Source: Verrucomicrobiales bacterium | Lineage (GTDB): Bacteria; Verrucomicrobiota; Verrucomicrobiia; Verrucomicrobiales; DEV007 | Length of the DNA: 40,989 bases | Assembly: GCA_029213025.1 (NCBI GenBank) | Contig: JARGOZ010000049.1 | Span: 1 to 40,989, forward strand | Direction: 5' to 3' | Shown: piece after piece, positions 1-9,471 of the stretch | Layout: each line of letters starts with the position of its first letter | How positions within the stretch are numbered: the first letter of the stretch is position 1 | Notes under the pieces: model-generated | The model's input: only the letters and a program-made list of their open reading frames with translations | Told to the model about the DNA's origin: nothing | The model's database searches: none | Position numbers and translations under genes: made by a program

Positions 1-50
1 ATGTCGAAGTCTCCCGTTTGCCCTTATTCCATAAGTCACCGACCGATTTT

Positions 51-102
51 GTACAGAGAATTTCCCAAATTCTTATGTACAGAGAATTTCCCAAATTCTT
101 AT
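51..102. repeat. 26-bp perfect tandem direct repeat (2 copies)
   Basis: Two identical adjacent 26-bp copies (51-76 and 77-102) begin with GTACAGAG and end with TTCTTAT. They lie in the short non-coding stretch downstream of the sixA-like gene. I see no coding potential here; this could be a recent slip duplication or a binding-site pair. Confidence 0.85.
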
Positions 103-116
103 GAAACTGCGAGGTG

Positions 117-127
117 TACCCTGTTGA
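117..127. repeat. GTACCCTGTT short interspersed repeat (single copy)
   Basis: One copy of the core TGTACCCTGTT, which recurs only in intergenic DNA of this window (near 6.1, 19.7, 23.7, 33.3 and 40.6 kb), often in tandem or inverted pairs. Function unknown. Confidence 0.6.
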
Positions 128-128
128 A

Positions 129-614
129 TCAGGTCGGGGTAAGGTGCTCGATCAATTGACCTGTGCCCCAGTCCGCTTCACCCCAGTGATCGAGATTAAA
201 ACGGATGACAGCGATTGAAAGCGGCGGAAAAGATATGTAGTCGGGGGTTCGCTGAATACGATGAACAAAATCGGCCATTCCCGGATTATGACCAAAAATC
301 AAGGTCGTTTCGGTGTCTTCCGGAAGTTTCTGGATGGTTCGCAGCCAGGTGTCGGCGGGTGCGAGATACCAGGATTCTTCTTCGATGATTTTTGACTCGT
401 TAAAACTGAGTTGCCCGGCGATTAGATGCGCGGTGGTCCGGGCCCGGAAAGCCGAACTGGTAAGAATGGAGCAGGGTTTTGTACCTCTGGAATGGAGAAG
501 TTTTCCCGTATTGATGCAGTCAGTAACCCCCCGGGCTCCCAGGGGGCGCTCAAAGTCCGACCCCCGAAATCCCTCGAGGGCGAGGGCATGTCTACACGCT
601 AAAAGAGTTTTCAT
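129..614 (-). CDS. sixA: SixA-like phosphohistidine phosphatase (histidine phosphatase superfamily)
   Basis: A 161-aa cytoplasmic protein of the usual SixA size. The catalytic RHA motif sits at residues 8-10 with the nucleophile His9; the second Arg region reads SSAFRARTTA and the distal catalytic His lies in FGHNPGM near residue 109. SixA enzymes remove phosphate from phosphohistidine on signalling proteins such as HPt or PTS components; the actual substrate here is inferred. Its ATG lies inside the 3' end of the upstream rppH-like gene (23-bp overlap), so the two are almost certainly one transcript and translationally coupled. Confidence 0.85.
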   Translation of the reverse strand: MKTLLACRHALALEGFRGSDFERPLGARGVTDCINTGKLLHSRGTKPCSILTSSAFRARTTAHLIAGQLSFNESKIIEEESWYLAPADTWLRTIQKLPEDTETTLIFGHNPGMADFVHRIQRTPDYISFPPLSIAVIRFNLDHWGEADWGTGQLIEHLTPT

Positions 615-1086
615 TATTTTGGGGTTCTTTGGAAAAAGTGATGTCGAAGAAATCTTTGAAAACCTGTCTGAAGACCTCCTCTTTGAATTTGGGCACCCAT
701 TTCAGTTTGAATTCCGAGGGGTGAATCCATTTCGATTTTCGGAATTCCTGGACGTGATTGTTCAGGATGATTTCCCCTTTTTTGCCAAAGTAATCGCACA
801 GAAAGTAAGTTTGTTCCTGGCCGCAATACCTGCCTTTTTTCAAATGGCCGTCCGGAAATTTGTATCGATAGCCGGTGCGGCACGAGTTCAGTTTGTATTT
901 ATGGGGCAGAATCCCGATTTCCTCTTCCACTTCACGATGCAGAGCTCCGATCAGGTCTTCCCCCGGATCAACGCCTCCCTGAGGAAACTGCCAGCATCCG
1001 GCATGGTCTTTGCGCTGACAGATCAGGATTTTGCCGTTCTTCGGCTTCCTGAAAATCGCGGCAACATTCGGGCGGTAATCTTCCAT
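592..1086 (-). CDS. rppH: RppH-like RNA pyrophosphohydrolase (Nudix)
   Basis: 164 aa. Near the N-terminus YRPNVAAIF matches the RppH signature, followed by GCWQFPQGGVDPGED and a complete Nudix box over about residues 37-59 (G, E, REVEEE and IG all present), which binds the catalytic metals. RppH converts 5'-triphosphate ends of mRNA to monophosphate and so triggers RNase E-dependent decay; diadenosine polyphosphate hydrolase activity is the alternative. It is the first gene of a two-gene unit with sixA and is divergent from the next gene, with about 66 bp between them that must carry both promoters. Confidence 0.88.
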   Translation of the reverse strand: MEDYRPNVAAIFRKPKNGKILICQRKDHAGCWQFPQGGVDPGEDLIGALHREVEEEIGILPHKYKLNSCRTGYRYKFPDGHLKKGRYCGQEQTYFLCDYFGKKGEIILNNHVQEFRKSKWIHPSEFKLKWVPKFKEEVFRQVFKDFFDITFSKEPQNNENSFSV

Positions 1087-1152
1087 AAGAGAAATTAGGA
1101 TAAGTAAAATAAATTACTTTCAATCTATTTTGGTTTGTAGCAAGATCCTCAG

Positions 1153-1701
1153 GTGAAAATACAGTCACGCAACTTAGTTTTTGGTTATGTCCGTGTTGTC
1201 ATCCTTGGCACCCTGGTCGCAGTAGTGCTGGCAATTATAGGGCTGATTATCCATTGGAGACCTGCGAAGACAGTAAACAGGCAGCAGGCAACGTTAATCG
1301 ATGCTGTGGAATCGAAGAAAGGTGCCCGTTTTCGGCGGCTTTTGTCCAATGAGTATAAAGACCGGTGGGGATTTACTGTCGAGGATGCCACGGAAGCGAT
1401 GCTGGATGTCAGGAGTCAGTTCATGACCCTCGGGATTACTCTCAAGGAACAGAAAATCGAGATCGCGGGGAAGAGGGCTAAAATTATCACCAAATTCACA
1501 CTGGGCGGAACTCCAATCGGCGGTGGAAACGAAGTGAAGAGACATATCAATGGTCTCGATACGCCCTGGGAATTTACCTGGAAAAAGCAAAGTTTTCTAC
1601 CGTCGAGCTGGAGGTTGGTAAACATCGAAAACGAAGCGATCTCGGATAATGTTTGGGGTTATGAACCGGGCTCGATCCGGAGGCAGATGAACGGCAACTA
1701 A
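1153..1701 (+). CDS. membrane-anchored protein of unknown function
   Basis: 182 aa starting at GTG with a purine-rich stretch (CTCAGG) just upstream. One N-terminal membrane segment (about residues 12-33, rich in V, L, I and G) is followed by a soluble domain outside the membrane. Alternating charged helices and strand-like stretches resemble NTF2-fold or DUF4440-like domains, but I cannot assign it. There are no catalytic motifs that I recognise. It stands alone between the divergent rppH gene and a degraded glycosyltransferase-like fragment. Confidence 0.7.
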   Translation: MKIQSRNLVFGYVRVVILGTLVAVVLAIIGLIIHWRPAKTVNRQQATLIDAVESKKGARFRRLLSNEYKDRWGFTVEDATEAMLDVRSQFMTLGITLKEQKIEIAGKRAKIITKFTLGGTPIGGGNEVKRHINGLDTPWEFTWKKQSFLPSSWRLVNIENEAISDNVWGYEPGSIRRQMNGN

Positions 1702-1761
1702 ACGGTCGGCATAGGAAAATTACGCTGAGCCAGGCGGAGATGCAGCGTAACTAGGCCGGGG

Positions 1762-1995
1762 GCAAATTATCCACTGCTATTCACGGCGCAAGTTGCAGCC
1801 CTTGATCTTGTGATTTCAGTGGATACCACAACGGTCCATATCGCCGGAGCGGTGAGAGCGCCGTGCATTACACTGATTTCCGAAGTGAATTGATTGGAGA
1901 TGACGCTCCTGAGACAAAACGACACCCGGACGTGGCACGATGTAATTCAGAGAGCCGGACTGCTCCTGAGGGAAGCAAAACGCAACGGTTTTTAA
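1762..1995 (+). pseudogene. remnant of a TPR/GT9-type glycosyltransferase C-terminus
   Basis: No complete ORF exists in this 330-bp gap, but the forward frame from 1762 reads a typical C-terminal GT9-like segment: AALDLVISVDTTTVHIAGAV, then APCITLIS. An in-frame TGA at 1891-1893 interrupts it, after which the same frame resumes with LLRQNDTRTWHDVIQRAG and ends at a TAA at 1993-1995. The catalytic middle (the usual WRW..R..WYP region) is missing at the stop, so this looks like a deleted, decaying gene copy. Family assignment rests on the ISVDT..VH.AGA signature. Confidence 0.6.
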
Positions 1996-2030
1996 CAGAC
2001 AAATTTGCGGGATTAGTCTAAGCTCAGCGT

Positions 2031-2558
2031 ATGCAAAAAGTTTCCGTTTTCTTTCTTCTCTTTGTCGGAATCACCCTGGTTCAGGTTTCAAGTTATGGCC
2101 AGAACACGGATAACGGTGAAAGCTCTGGTCTCAATGGATTTTGGGAAATCGAGACTGCCGGCGGTCGGTTTGTGGTGCGGCTGGATCAGATATCCTGTGT
2201 CAGTCAGCACGAGTATTTGATCGACGGTTCGGTAAAGGTTTATGAATGTACGGTTGCGACGGATGGTGGACAAATTGGCCGGTTTTACTATATCGAGCCA
2301 GTGGGCGGAGGTGCTGTCACCGGTACCAATACGTACAACCGTCTCAAAGACATTTCCAACAAAGTAACCAACCGGGCCGGGATGGGGGATGCGGAACACA
2401 TCGTTACCAAACATTATCCGGATACTACCCACGCCAAAACTTCGGAATACCGTTTCAAATACAAGGATACCATCGGTAGAATCTACGACCACGTTCACCG
2501 GGTATGGGCTCAGGAAAAAGGCCGCGGCAAGGGCAATAAGATCACGATCAGCGAATAG
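2031..2558 (+). CDS. secreted protein of unknown function
   Basis: 175 aa with a clear Sec signal peptide: MQKVSVFFLLF, a hydrophobic core, then SSYGQ as the likely cleavage region near residue 24. The mature part is rich in strand-like segments and G/T/Y residues, suggesting a small beta-rich periplasmic domain. No lipobox cysteine. The stop is separated by only two bases from the TTG start of the aldo/keto reductase, so co-transcription is likely. Confidence 0.7.
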   Translation: MQKVSVFFLLFVGITLVQVSSYGQNTDNGESSGLNGFWEIETAGGRFVVRLDQISCVSQHEYLIDGSVKVYECTVATDGGQIGRFYYIEPVGGGAVTGTNTYNRLKDISNKVTNRAGMGDAEHIVTKHYPDTTHAKTSEYRFKYKDTIGRIYDHVHRVWAQEKGRGKGNKITISE

Positions 2559-2560
2559 TT

Positions 2561-3598
2561 TTGAAATACCGCAGGATCCCTCATTCGGATCTGAATGTCC
2601 CTGTCATCGGGCTTGGAACGATGACGTGGGGAGAGCAAAATTCAGAGGCGGAAGCTCATGAGCAAATGGATTACGCGCTTTCGCAGGGCGTGAATCTATT
2701 TGATACGGCTGAAATGTACCCGGTTCCTCCCGGGGCGGAAACCTGCCACGAGACCGAACGGATCATCGGGACATGGTTCGCTGACCGGGGAAAGAGAGAT
2801 GATGTAATCCTCGCCACCAAAGTGGCCGGTCCCGGACCGCATGTGAAACACATTCGCGATGGCGGGGGGCTGGACCGGAAAAATATCACAAGGGCTCTTG
2901 AAGGCAGTTTAACACGCCTGCAAACCGATCGAATTGACCTCTACCAAATTCACTGGCCGACTCGCCCGGTGCCGCTTTTTGGAGCAAGAGACTATTCCCC
3001 GCCGAAGAAGACCGGTTTTGTTCCGCTGGAGGAAACTCTCGCTGTTCTTGGCGATTTGCAGAAGCAAGGCAAAATCCGGTATATCGGTCTTTCCAATGAA
3101 ACTCCGTGGGGCGCGATGAAGTGCCTCCAGCTGGCGGAGCAAAAAGGTTGGCCCAGAGTGGTGACCATTCAAAATTCCTACAATCTGCTGAACCGCTGTT
3201 TTGATAACGGTCTTTCAGAAATTTGTCACCATGAAGGACTTCGCCTGCTCGCTTATTCACCTTTGGCCTTCGGACGGCTCTCGGGCAAATACCGGGGCGG
3301 CAAATTTCCGGAAGGAGCGAGACTGACGCGATGGAAACGCTTCGCCCGCTACAACGGCCCCAATGCCGATGCGGCCATCGACGCGTATGCAAAAATCGCA
3401 GATGACCACAATCTGGACCTCGCGCAGATGTGTCTCGCCTGGATCAACAGCCGTACTCACGTCGCTTCCAATCTGACCGGTGCGACCACGATGGCGCAGC
3501 TCCGGGCGAACATTGCCAGTGCCGAACTTGAACTGCCCGGCGAAGTTCGAAAAGCCATTGATTCAGTCCATCACCGCTTTCCCAATCCGTGTCCTTGA
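2561..3598 (+). CDS. aldo/keto reductase, Tas-like
   Basis: 345 aa from a TTG start; the N-terminal MKYRRIPHSDL is the normal family start and no better ATG exists. It has the TIM-barrel AKR hallmarks: GLGTMTWGEQN, FDTAEMYPVPP (catalytic Asp and Tyr), a Lys in ATKVAGPG, the catalytic His in QIHWPTRP, and the NADP-binding C-terminal region with NLTGATTMAQL. The inserted YPVPP segment and TRPVPLFG loop are those of E. coli Tas. It reduces aldehydes or ketones with NADPH in the cytoplasm; substrate unknown. Confidence 0.88.
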   Translation: MKYRRIPHSDLNVPVIGLGTMTWGEQNSEAEAHEQMDYALSQGVNLFDTAEMYPVPPGAETCHETERIIGTWFADRGKRDDVILATKVAGPGPHVKHIRDGGGLDRKNITRALEGSLTRLQTDRIDLYQIHWPTRPVPLFGARDYSPPKKTGFVPLEETLAVLGDLQKQGKIRYIGLSNETPWGAMKCLQLAEQKGWPRVVTIQNSYNLLNRCFDNGLSEICHHEGLRLLAYSPLAFGRLSGKYRGGKFPEGARLTRWKRFARYNGPNADAAIDAYAKIADDHNLDLAQMCLAWINSRTHVASNLTGATTMAQLRANIASAELELPGEVRKAIDSVHHRFPNPCP

Positions 3599-3640
3599 AT
3601 TTTCGAGTGCGAATTGCGAATTTTTTCGTATGATTTGCCT

Positions 3641-4930
3641 ATGGACCGCGCTTTTTTGATCCTTGCTACTCTTTGTTTGCTTTGCTCGACAGGGGTAGCG
3701 CAGCAACATGTGTTCACCAATAAAAAGGGCGTTCAGATCATCGCGGAAATAGTTTCAGTCGAGCCCGACTGGAAGATGATGACGATTCGGAAAGACGGGA
3801 ATTCGTTTGATCTCGCTCCCCAGGTTCTTGTTCTCGATGATCAGCAGTATGTGAAGAACTGGCTGAAAGAAAGGGGGATTACGGCTCCGGTAAAAGCCAC
3901 ACCCGGGTCCGCCTCTACAGAAGGTTCCACCCCGCCGGCATCGACTTTCGATGTGGCAAATTCCAAAATCAGCGTGGAGTTAAAGAAAAAGCAGGTCGAT
4001 TATGACCGGGTAAAATACAGCAGTTACATCCGGCTCGATACACGGCAGTATAATTACGATATATCGGTAACTAACGGCGGCAGGGAGTCGGTTCCACCTG
4101 TGGTGGTAAGTTACGCTTTGGTCTGGAAAGAAGGTGTTTCATTCCCGGCTGATACTGTTTCCTATTCGCGATTTTCCTCTTCGCGGGACCGTTTTGCTAT
4201 CACCGGGGAAGCAAGTTTTCCCTCTCTGGTTTACAATCGAACGGTGACGATGACAACGAAACCCGTCGAGATCAACAATGTGAACTACGATGGCAATGAA
4301 CACTATGAAGAAGACATCTACCTCGGAACGGTCGTCAATGTCTCCCTCGCCGACGGGACTCTGTTGACTGAATATCAGGATACCGATGCCCGAAACAACA
4401 ATTTGACCTGGGAAACGGTGAAAGGTCTTTCCTCCAATCCGCTAAGTTCATCCTCCCGTGTCGATATGGATGACGAGGTTACTTACAATTTTCAGCTGAA
4501 GAAGGGACAAAGTGAGGATGGTCCGATCCAGCTCACCGATAAGCGGGTCAAGATTTCCGCGAAGATTCAGCCCGAAGTGCAGTCGTCGGACGGTGTGATT
4601 GTAGCCATCGGCGGAGCCACAGCCGGTGTCACCCTGTTTGTGAAGGATCGCCAGGTGTATGCCGGTGTCAGGACCCCGGAGGGTTTCCGGTGGGTTTCCA
4701 AACCGACTCCTCTCGGAAATTTCACGGCCGAGATGGAGTTGAATAAGCAGGGGCTGTCACTCACTTTGGACGGGGGCAGTGCAGCGAGTCGTGCCGATGT
4801 GGATTTGCTTAACTCGATCACGCCGGAAGGGGTTGAGGTGGGAACCGACAGTGGCACACTGGTCGGGGATTACCCGCCGAACTTCACTTTTTCGGGTGCG
4901 ATCGAGGACGTCAAAATTTCGATTCAGTAG
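3641..4930 (+). CDS. secreted SHD1-like domain protein
   Basis: I start the gene at the ATG at 3641 rather than an upstream TTG (3614), because this puts a good signal peptide (LILATLCLLCSTGVAQ) at the N-terminus. The mature protein begins with an SHD1-like beta domain (TNKKGVQIIAEIVSVE ... VLVLDDQQYVKNWLKERG) of the sort common in Planctomycetes and Verrucomicrobia secreted proteins. About 300 residues of beta-rich sequence follow, without a recognised enzyme motif. A structural or binding role outside the cytoplasm is inferred. Confidence 0.72.
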   Translation: MDRAFLILATLCLLCSTGVAQQHVFTNKKGVQIIAEIVSVEPDWKMMTIRKDGNSFDLAPQVLVLDDQQYVKNWLKERGITAPVKATPGSASTEGSTPPASTFDVANSKISVELKKKQVDYDRVKYSSYIRLDTRQYNYDISVTNGGRESVPPVVVSYALVWKEGVSFPADTVSYSRFSSSRDRFAITGEASFPSLVYNRTVTMTTKPVEINNVNYDGNEHYEEDIYLGTVVNVSLADGTLLTEYQDTDARNNNLTWETVKGLSSNPLSSSSRVDMDDEVTYNFQLKKGQSEDGPIQLTDKRVKISAKIQPEVQSSDGVIVAIGGATAGVTLFVKDRQVYAGVRTPEGFRWVSKPTPLGNFTAEMELNKQGLSLTLDGGSAASRADVDLLNSITPEGVEVGTDSGTLVGDYPPNFTFSGAIEDVKISIQ

Positions 4931-6094
<1,164 letters not shown>

Positions 6095-6104
6095 TAATTT
6101 TTGA

Positions 6105-6164
6105 CTTAACGGGGTACAGTCTGTGACGTAACAGGGTACAATCAGCGATTCAACAGGGTACAAT
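6105..6164. repeat. three tandem GGGTACA repeats at about 22-bp spacing
   Basis: Three forward copies of (A)ACRGGGTACARTC at roughly 6109, 6131 and 6153 with near-constant spacing. The same core occurs elsewhere in the window in either orientation. It lies between leuB and a gene whose normal start codon is absent, so it may have inserted over that gene's 5' end. Confidence 0.75.
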
Positions 6165-7523
6165 CGGATCAGAAAGCTACACCGGTGGTGGAGGGAAACT
6201 TTTGCCTGGTGGGTTCGATGGATTATCTGCTGTTCGCTGTTCGTATTTGCTTTTTATGTTGTCGAGGACGTTCGCGGTGCATGGGCATGGCAGAAGTATC
6301 TGGCGGAGAATCCGGAGTTCAGTGATGCCGAAGCGGCAGATGACTTTACGACCGCGGGATTGCCGTACAATCCGTGGAGTGGCATCACTCTGAACACGGA
6401 TTTTGTCAATCCGGCCCTGTATGAATCGATCGTTGAAAGTAGGTCATGGGCCAATCTCATCGAAGTATTCAGAAAGCTGGAATATCCCCTTGAGCCGTTC
6501 CGACGCAGTGCGGAATGGCATTCCACCTCATTGGTCGTAAACGGGAACAACATTTCAGAACGTAAAGCGGCCGAGGCTTTGCTCGAGGATTTGGAAACCA
6601 ATTTCCAGGAGAAAAACGAGTGGTTTTATCACCGGTTATTCACCTATCGAGCCCTCGTCCACTTTGAGTTGGGGAATTTTAGCGAGTCAAAATATGGTCT
6701 GCTTCAATCTCTCCGCTATTTTGGTGAAATGGACGACGGTCGTTCCCTACTAAGATCAAACGATGTGGCGGTGGATTATTTGCGTTGCCTGCAACTTCTC
6801 TGGCAGTTTCTCAAAATCCAAAAGCTGGATGTTGAGGATTTGGCGCAATACCAAAAAGCACTTTCGGATATTCACTACCAGGAAACAGCAAGACGAAGTT
6901 CAAATGCCCTTTCGCAATCGAATTGCGAAGTATTGGAGCATCTGAAATGGAGCCTGCAGAGCAGATCGGCGGAGTATGGAAGACGTAATTTTCATTTGCC
7001 GGGCGGAAAACGGGCCAAAATAAAAGAACATGTACTGAAGGCCCGGAAGTGGTTGTGTCTGCACCTCATGCCGAATGGTTGGGTTGATTATAATAAAATT
7101 CATCTCTGTCGGCAATTGTCAGAAAATCGGGAATACCATGGCGCAGGATTTTCGCCCTACACATTCATCGCTGAAGAGCTGATTCGATTTCAATTTTGCA
7201 GCGATCCGCGTCCCACTGAAGCATTTATCCGCTGCGCGATCGTAGCCGTCGCCAGCGAGCGTTTTCGTCTTGAAAATGGAAAATTTCCGACGGAGTTGGA
7301 GGAAATGATTCCGGACATTCTTGCCGTAGCTGTCGAAGATCCTTATTCACCCGGGAGTGACCTCATTTACAAACTGGGACGATCCGGTCCTGTCATCTAT
7401 TCGATTGGCCCAAATGGAAAGGATGACGGCGGAACACCCCGGGCACCAATTGCCGAAGGCGACCTCGTTTGGCGGTACGAACTGCCCGCCGGATTCGCGT
7501 TTGAGGACTACATCCTGCATTGA
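6165..7523 (+). CDS. membrane-anchored protein of unknown function, start codon not evident
   Basis: From TTG 6360 the frame encodes 387 aa, but the same frame is open back to a stop at 6129. The upstream part encodes a typical anchor: basic and Trp-rich RKLHRWWRE, a membrane segment WIICCSLFVFAFY, then VVEDVRGAWAWQKYLAENPE. That start resembles Verrucomicrobia proteins in which a charged membrane N-terminus precedes a W..YK..L segment. The C-terminus RFRLENGKFPTELEEMIP followed by DPYSPG and SIGPNGKDDGG also fits that family. No ATG, GTG or TTG precedes 6360, so translation must start at a rare codon, at 6360 without the anchor, or the gene lost its start to the adjacent repeats. Confidence 0.6.
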   Translation, partial: RIRKLHRWWRETFAWWVRWIICCSLFVFAFYVVEDVRGAWAWQKYLAENPEFSDAEAADDFTTAGLPYNPWSGITLNTDFVNPALYESIVESRSWANLIEVFRKLEYPLEPFRRSAEWHSTSLVVNGNNISERKAAEALLEDLETNFQEKNEWFYHRLFTYRALVHFELGNFSESKYGLLQSLRYFGEMDDGRSLLRSNDVAVDYLRCLQLLWQFLKIQKLDVEDLAQYQKALSDIHYQETARRSSNALSQSNCEVLEHLKWSLQSRSAEYGRRNFHLPGGKRAKIKEHVLKARKWLCLHLMPNGWVDYNKIHLCRQLSENREYHGAGFSPYTFIAEELIRFQFCSDPRPTEAFIRCAIVAVASERFRLENGKFPTELEEMIPDILAVAVEDPYSPGSDLIYKLGRSGPVIYSIGPNGKDDGGTPRAPIAEGDLVWRYELPAGFAFEDYILH

Positions 7524-7563
7524 CGGTTTCTCTGTCTACTCTATTGATATTTGAGGCGAAATT

Positions 7564-9471
7564 ATGACGGATATCCTTGAGGCCACAGGCCAGAAACAGC
7601 TCACTCAGCAGGAACGGTTCGAAAAGACCCGAACTCTCGTGTTTACCGAGTCTTCCGAGGCTTGTCGACAACTGGCGAAAGAGGTCGCGGATCTCATCGA
7701 AAAACGCCGCAAGGAAAACCGGAAGGTCGTTCTCGGTCTCGCTACGGGTTCCACTCCGGTCCCGTTCTATCGTCAATTGGTAAGATTGCATAAAAAGGGG
7801 CTTAGTTTTTCGAATGTGATCACCTTTAACCTCGATGAATACTATGGTCTGACACAGGATCACCCGGAGAGTTACTACCGCTTTATGCATGATCAGCTCT
7901 TCGATCACATCGATATTCCGAAGGAAAACATCAACATCCCTGATGGAACAGTTTCTCTCGATGAAGTCTACGACTACTGCCACGGCTATGAAAGAGCCAT
8001 CGTTGAGGCAGGCGGGTTGGATCTCCAGATTCTGGGGATCGGTCGCACCGGTCATATCGGTTTCAATGAGCCTGGATCCGCGGTCGACTCACCGACAAGG
8101 ATGATCACGCTCGACCGGGTTACCCGGGCGGATGCCGCAGCGGACTTTCTCGGGATCGCCAACGTGCCGCGGTCTGCCATCACCATGGGCGTGGGTACGA
8201 TCATGAAAGCCGACCGAATTGTGCTGATGGCGTGGGGCGGGAACAAGGCCTCGATTGTCCGGGATGCCGTCGAAGGTCCGGTGACGGATCAGATTTCGGC
8301 GAGTTTCCTTCAGCAACATGAAAAGGCGATTTTTCTGGTGGATTCGGCTGCAGCGACTCGTCTGACCCGGTTCCAGTATCCGTGGCTGGTGGGTTCTGTG
8401 AACTGGACCGCTCCGATGATCAAACGGGCCGTGATTCGTTTGGCGGAAGAGGTCGGTTCGCCGATTTTAAAGCTCACCGACGAAGACTACAATGAGCACG
8501 GAGTGGGGGAGTTGCTCGCTTCGACCAATACCGAGGCCTATCACGTGAATATCGATGTTTTTAACGAAGTCCAACACACCATCACCGGATGGCCGGGAGG
8601 TAAAAAGGACACCGAAAATGAACCCCGTCCGGAGCGGGCAAAGCCGGTTCAGAAAAATGTTTTGGTTCTCTGCCCCGAACCGAGCGATGCGATTGTGGGA
8701 ATGGCCGGGACGATCGACCGTCTCGTTGAGCAGGGGCATAACGTCAGGCTGGTGGTTCAGACATCGGGAAATTTGCGGGTTCGCGATGTGTCGGCCCGGA
8801 ACTTTGCCGGGGTGATTCTGGAAATGGCGGTTCTGGCCCAGGGAAAAGGCTGGGAAAATCAGAGGCAATATGCGGATTCCATTCTCGAAGAATTGGAAGA
8901 AAAAGGCGAATTTGGAATCGATTCCGCGTTGGTTCGCCGACTCAAGGGGTTGATTCTTCGGGGGGAGGCGCGGGATGCGGGTGATGTTTGTGGACTGGAG
9001 GATTCCGACCGGATTTCATTCCTGGACTTACCCTTTTATGAAACCGGGCGTTATCGGCGATTTCGTCTTAGCGAAGAAGACATCGAAGTGATGAAAAAGA
9101 TCCTCAACGAGGTAAAGCCCCACAGTATCTTTGCGACCGGTCATGTCGGTGACCCCAGTTCGATGCAGGCGTTGTGCTTCCGGGCCTTTTTCGAGGCGTG
9201 GGAAGACTGCAAAGACCAGGCGTGGCGGAAAGACTGCTATGTGTGGCTCTACCGTGGCAAAGACAGCGATGTTTCCACTCACGAAATCGATATGGCGGTG
9301 CCGATGAGCCCGGATCAGTTGGAGCAGAAACGGGAAGCGATCCGGAAGTTTCAGTCCATCACCGGTGATGAATTCGATTCTCCATTCGATAACCAGCAGA
9401 TTGCCAAAGAATACGACAAACTGGGAATGGCGGAATATGAGGCGATTGAGGCTTTTGAAAGGTGGACATGA
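7564..9471 (+). CDS. nagB: glucosamine-6-phosphate deaminase-like protein with degenerate LmbE/PIG-L-type C-terminal domain
   Basis: 635 aa. Residues about 20-330 form a NagB domain: LGLATGSTPVPFYRQLV, the catalytic Asp in NLDEYYGL, and LGIGRTGHIGFNEPG (normally GIG.DGHI.FNEP). NagB converts glucosamine-6-P to fructose-6-P and ammonia in amino-sugar use. The C-terminal half has the LmbE/PIG-L layout, but the metal-binding HPDDE motif is replaced by PEPSDAI and the distal DPHGTH-type His motif by DPSSMQ. The deacetylase site therefore appears dead. The same two-domain arrangement occurs in Bacteroidetes and Verrucomicrobia. Confidence 0.88.
   Translation: MTDILEATGQKQLTQQERFEKTRTLVFTESSEACRQLAKEVADLIEKRRKENRKVVLGLATGSTPVPFYRQLVRLHKKGLSFSNVITFNLDEYYGLTQDHPESYYRFMHDQLFDHIDIPKENINIPDGTVSLDEVYDYCHGYERAIVEAGGLDLQILGIGRTGHIGFNEPGSAVDSPTRMITLDRVTRADAAADFLGIANVPRSAITMGVGTIMKADRIVLMAWGGNKASIVRDAVEGPVTDQISASFLQQHEKAIFLVDSAAATRLTRFQYPWLVGSVNWTAPMIKRAVIRLAEEVGSPILKLTDEDYNEHGVGELLASTNTEAYHVNIDVFNEVQHTITGWPGGKKDTENEPRPERAKPVQKNVLVLCPEPSDAIVGMAGTIDRLVEQGHNVRLVVQTSGNLRVRDVSARNFAGVILEMAVLAQGKGWENQRQYADSILEELEEKGEFGIDSALVRRLKGLILRGEARDAGDVCGLEDSDRISFLDLPFYETGRYRRFRLSEEDIEVMKKILNEVKPHSIFATGHVGDPSSMQALCFRAFFEAWEDCKDQAWRKDCYVWLYRGKDSDVSTHEIDMAVPMSPDQLEQKREAIRKFQSITGDEFDSPFDNQQIAKEYDKLGMAEYEAIEAFERWT

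Noticed and set aside
313..1098. 261-aa plus-strand ORF
   Set aside because: It is the reverse of the sixA and rppH genes, which have complete catalytic motifs and a natural overlap.
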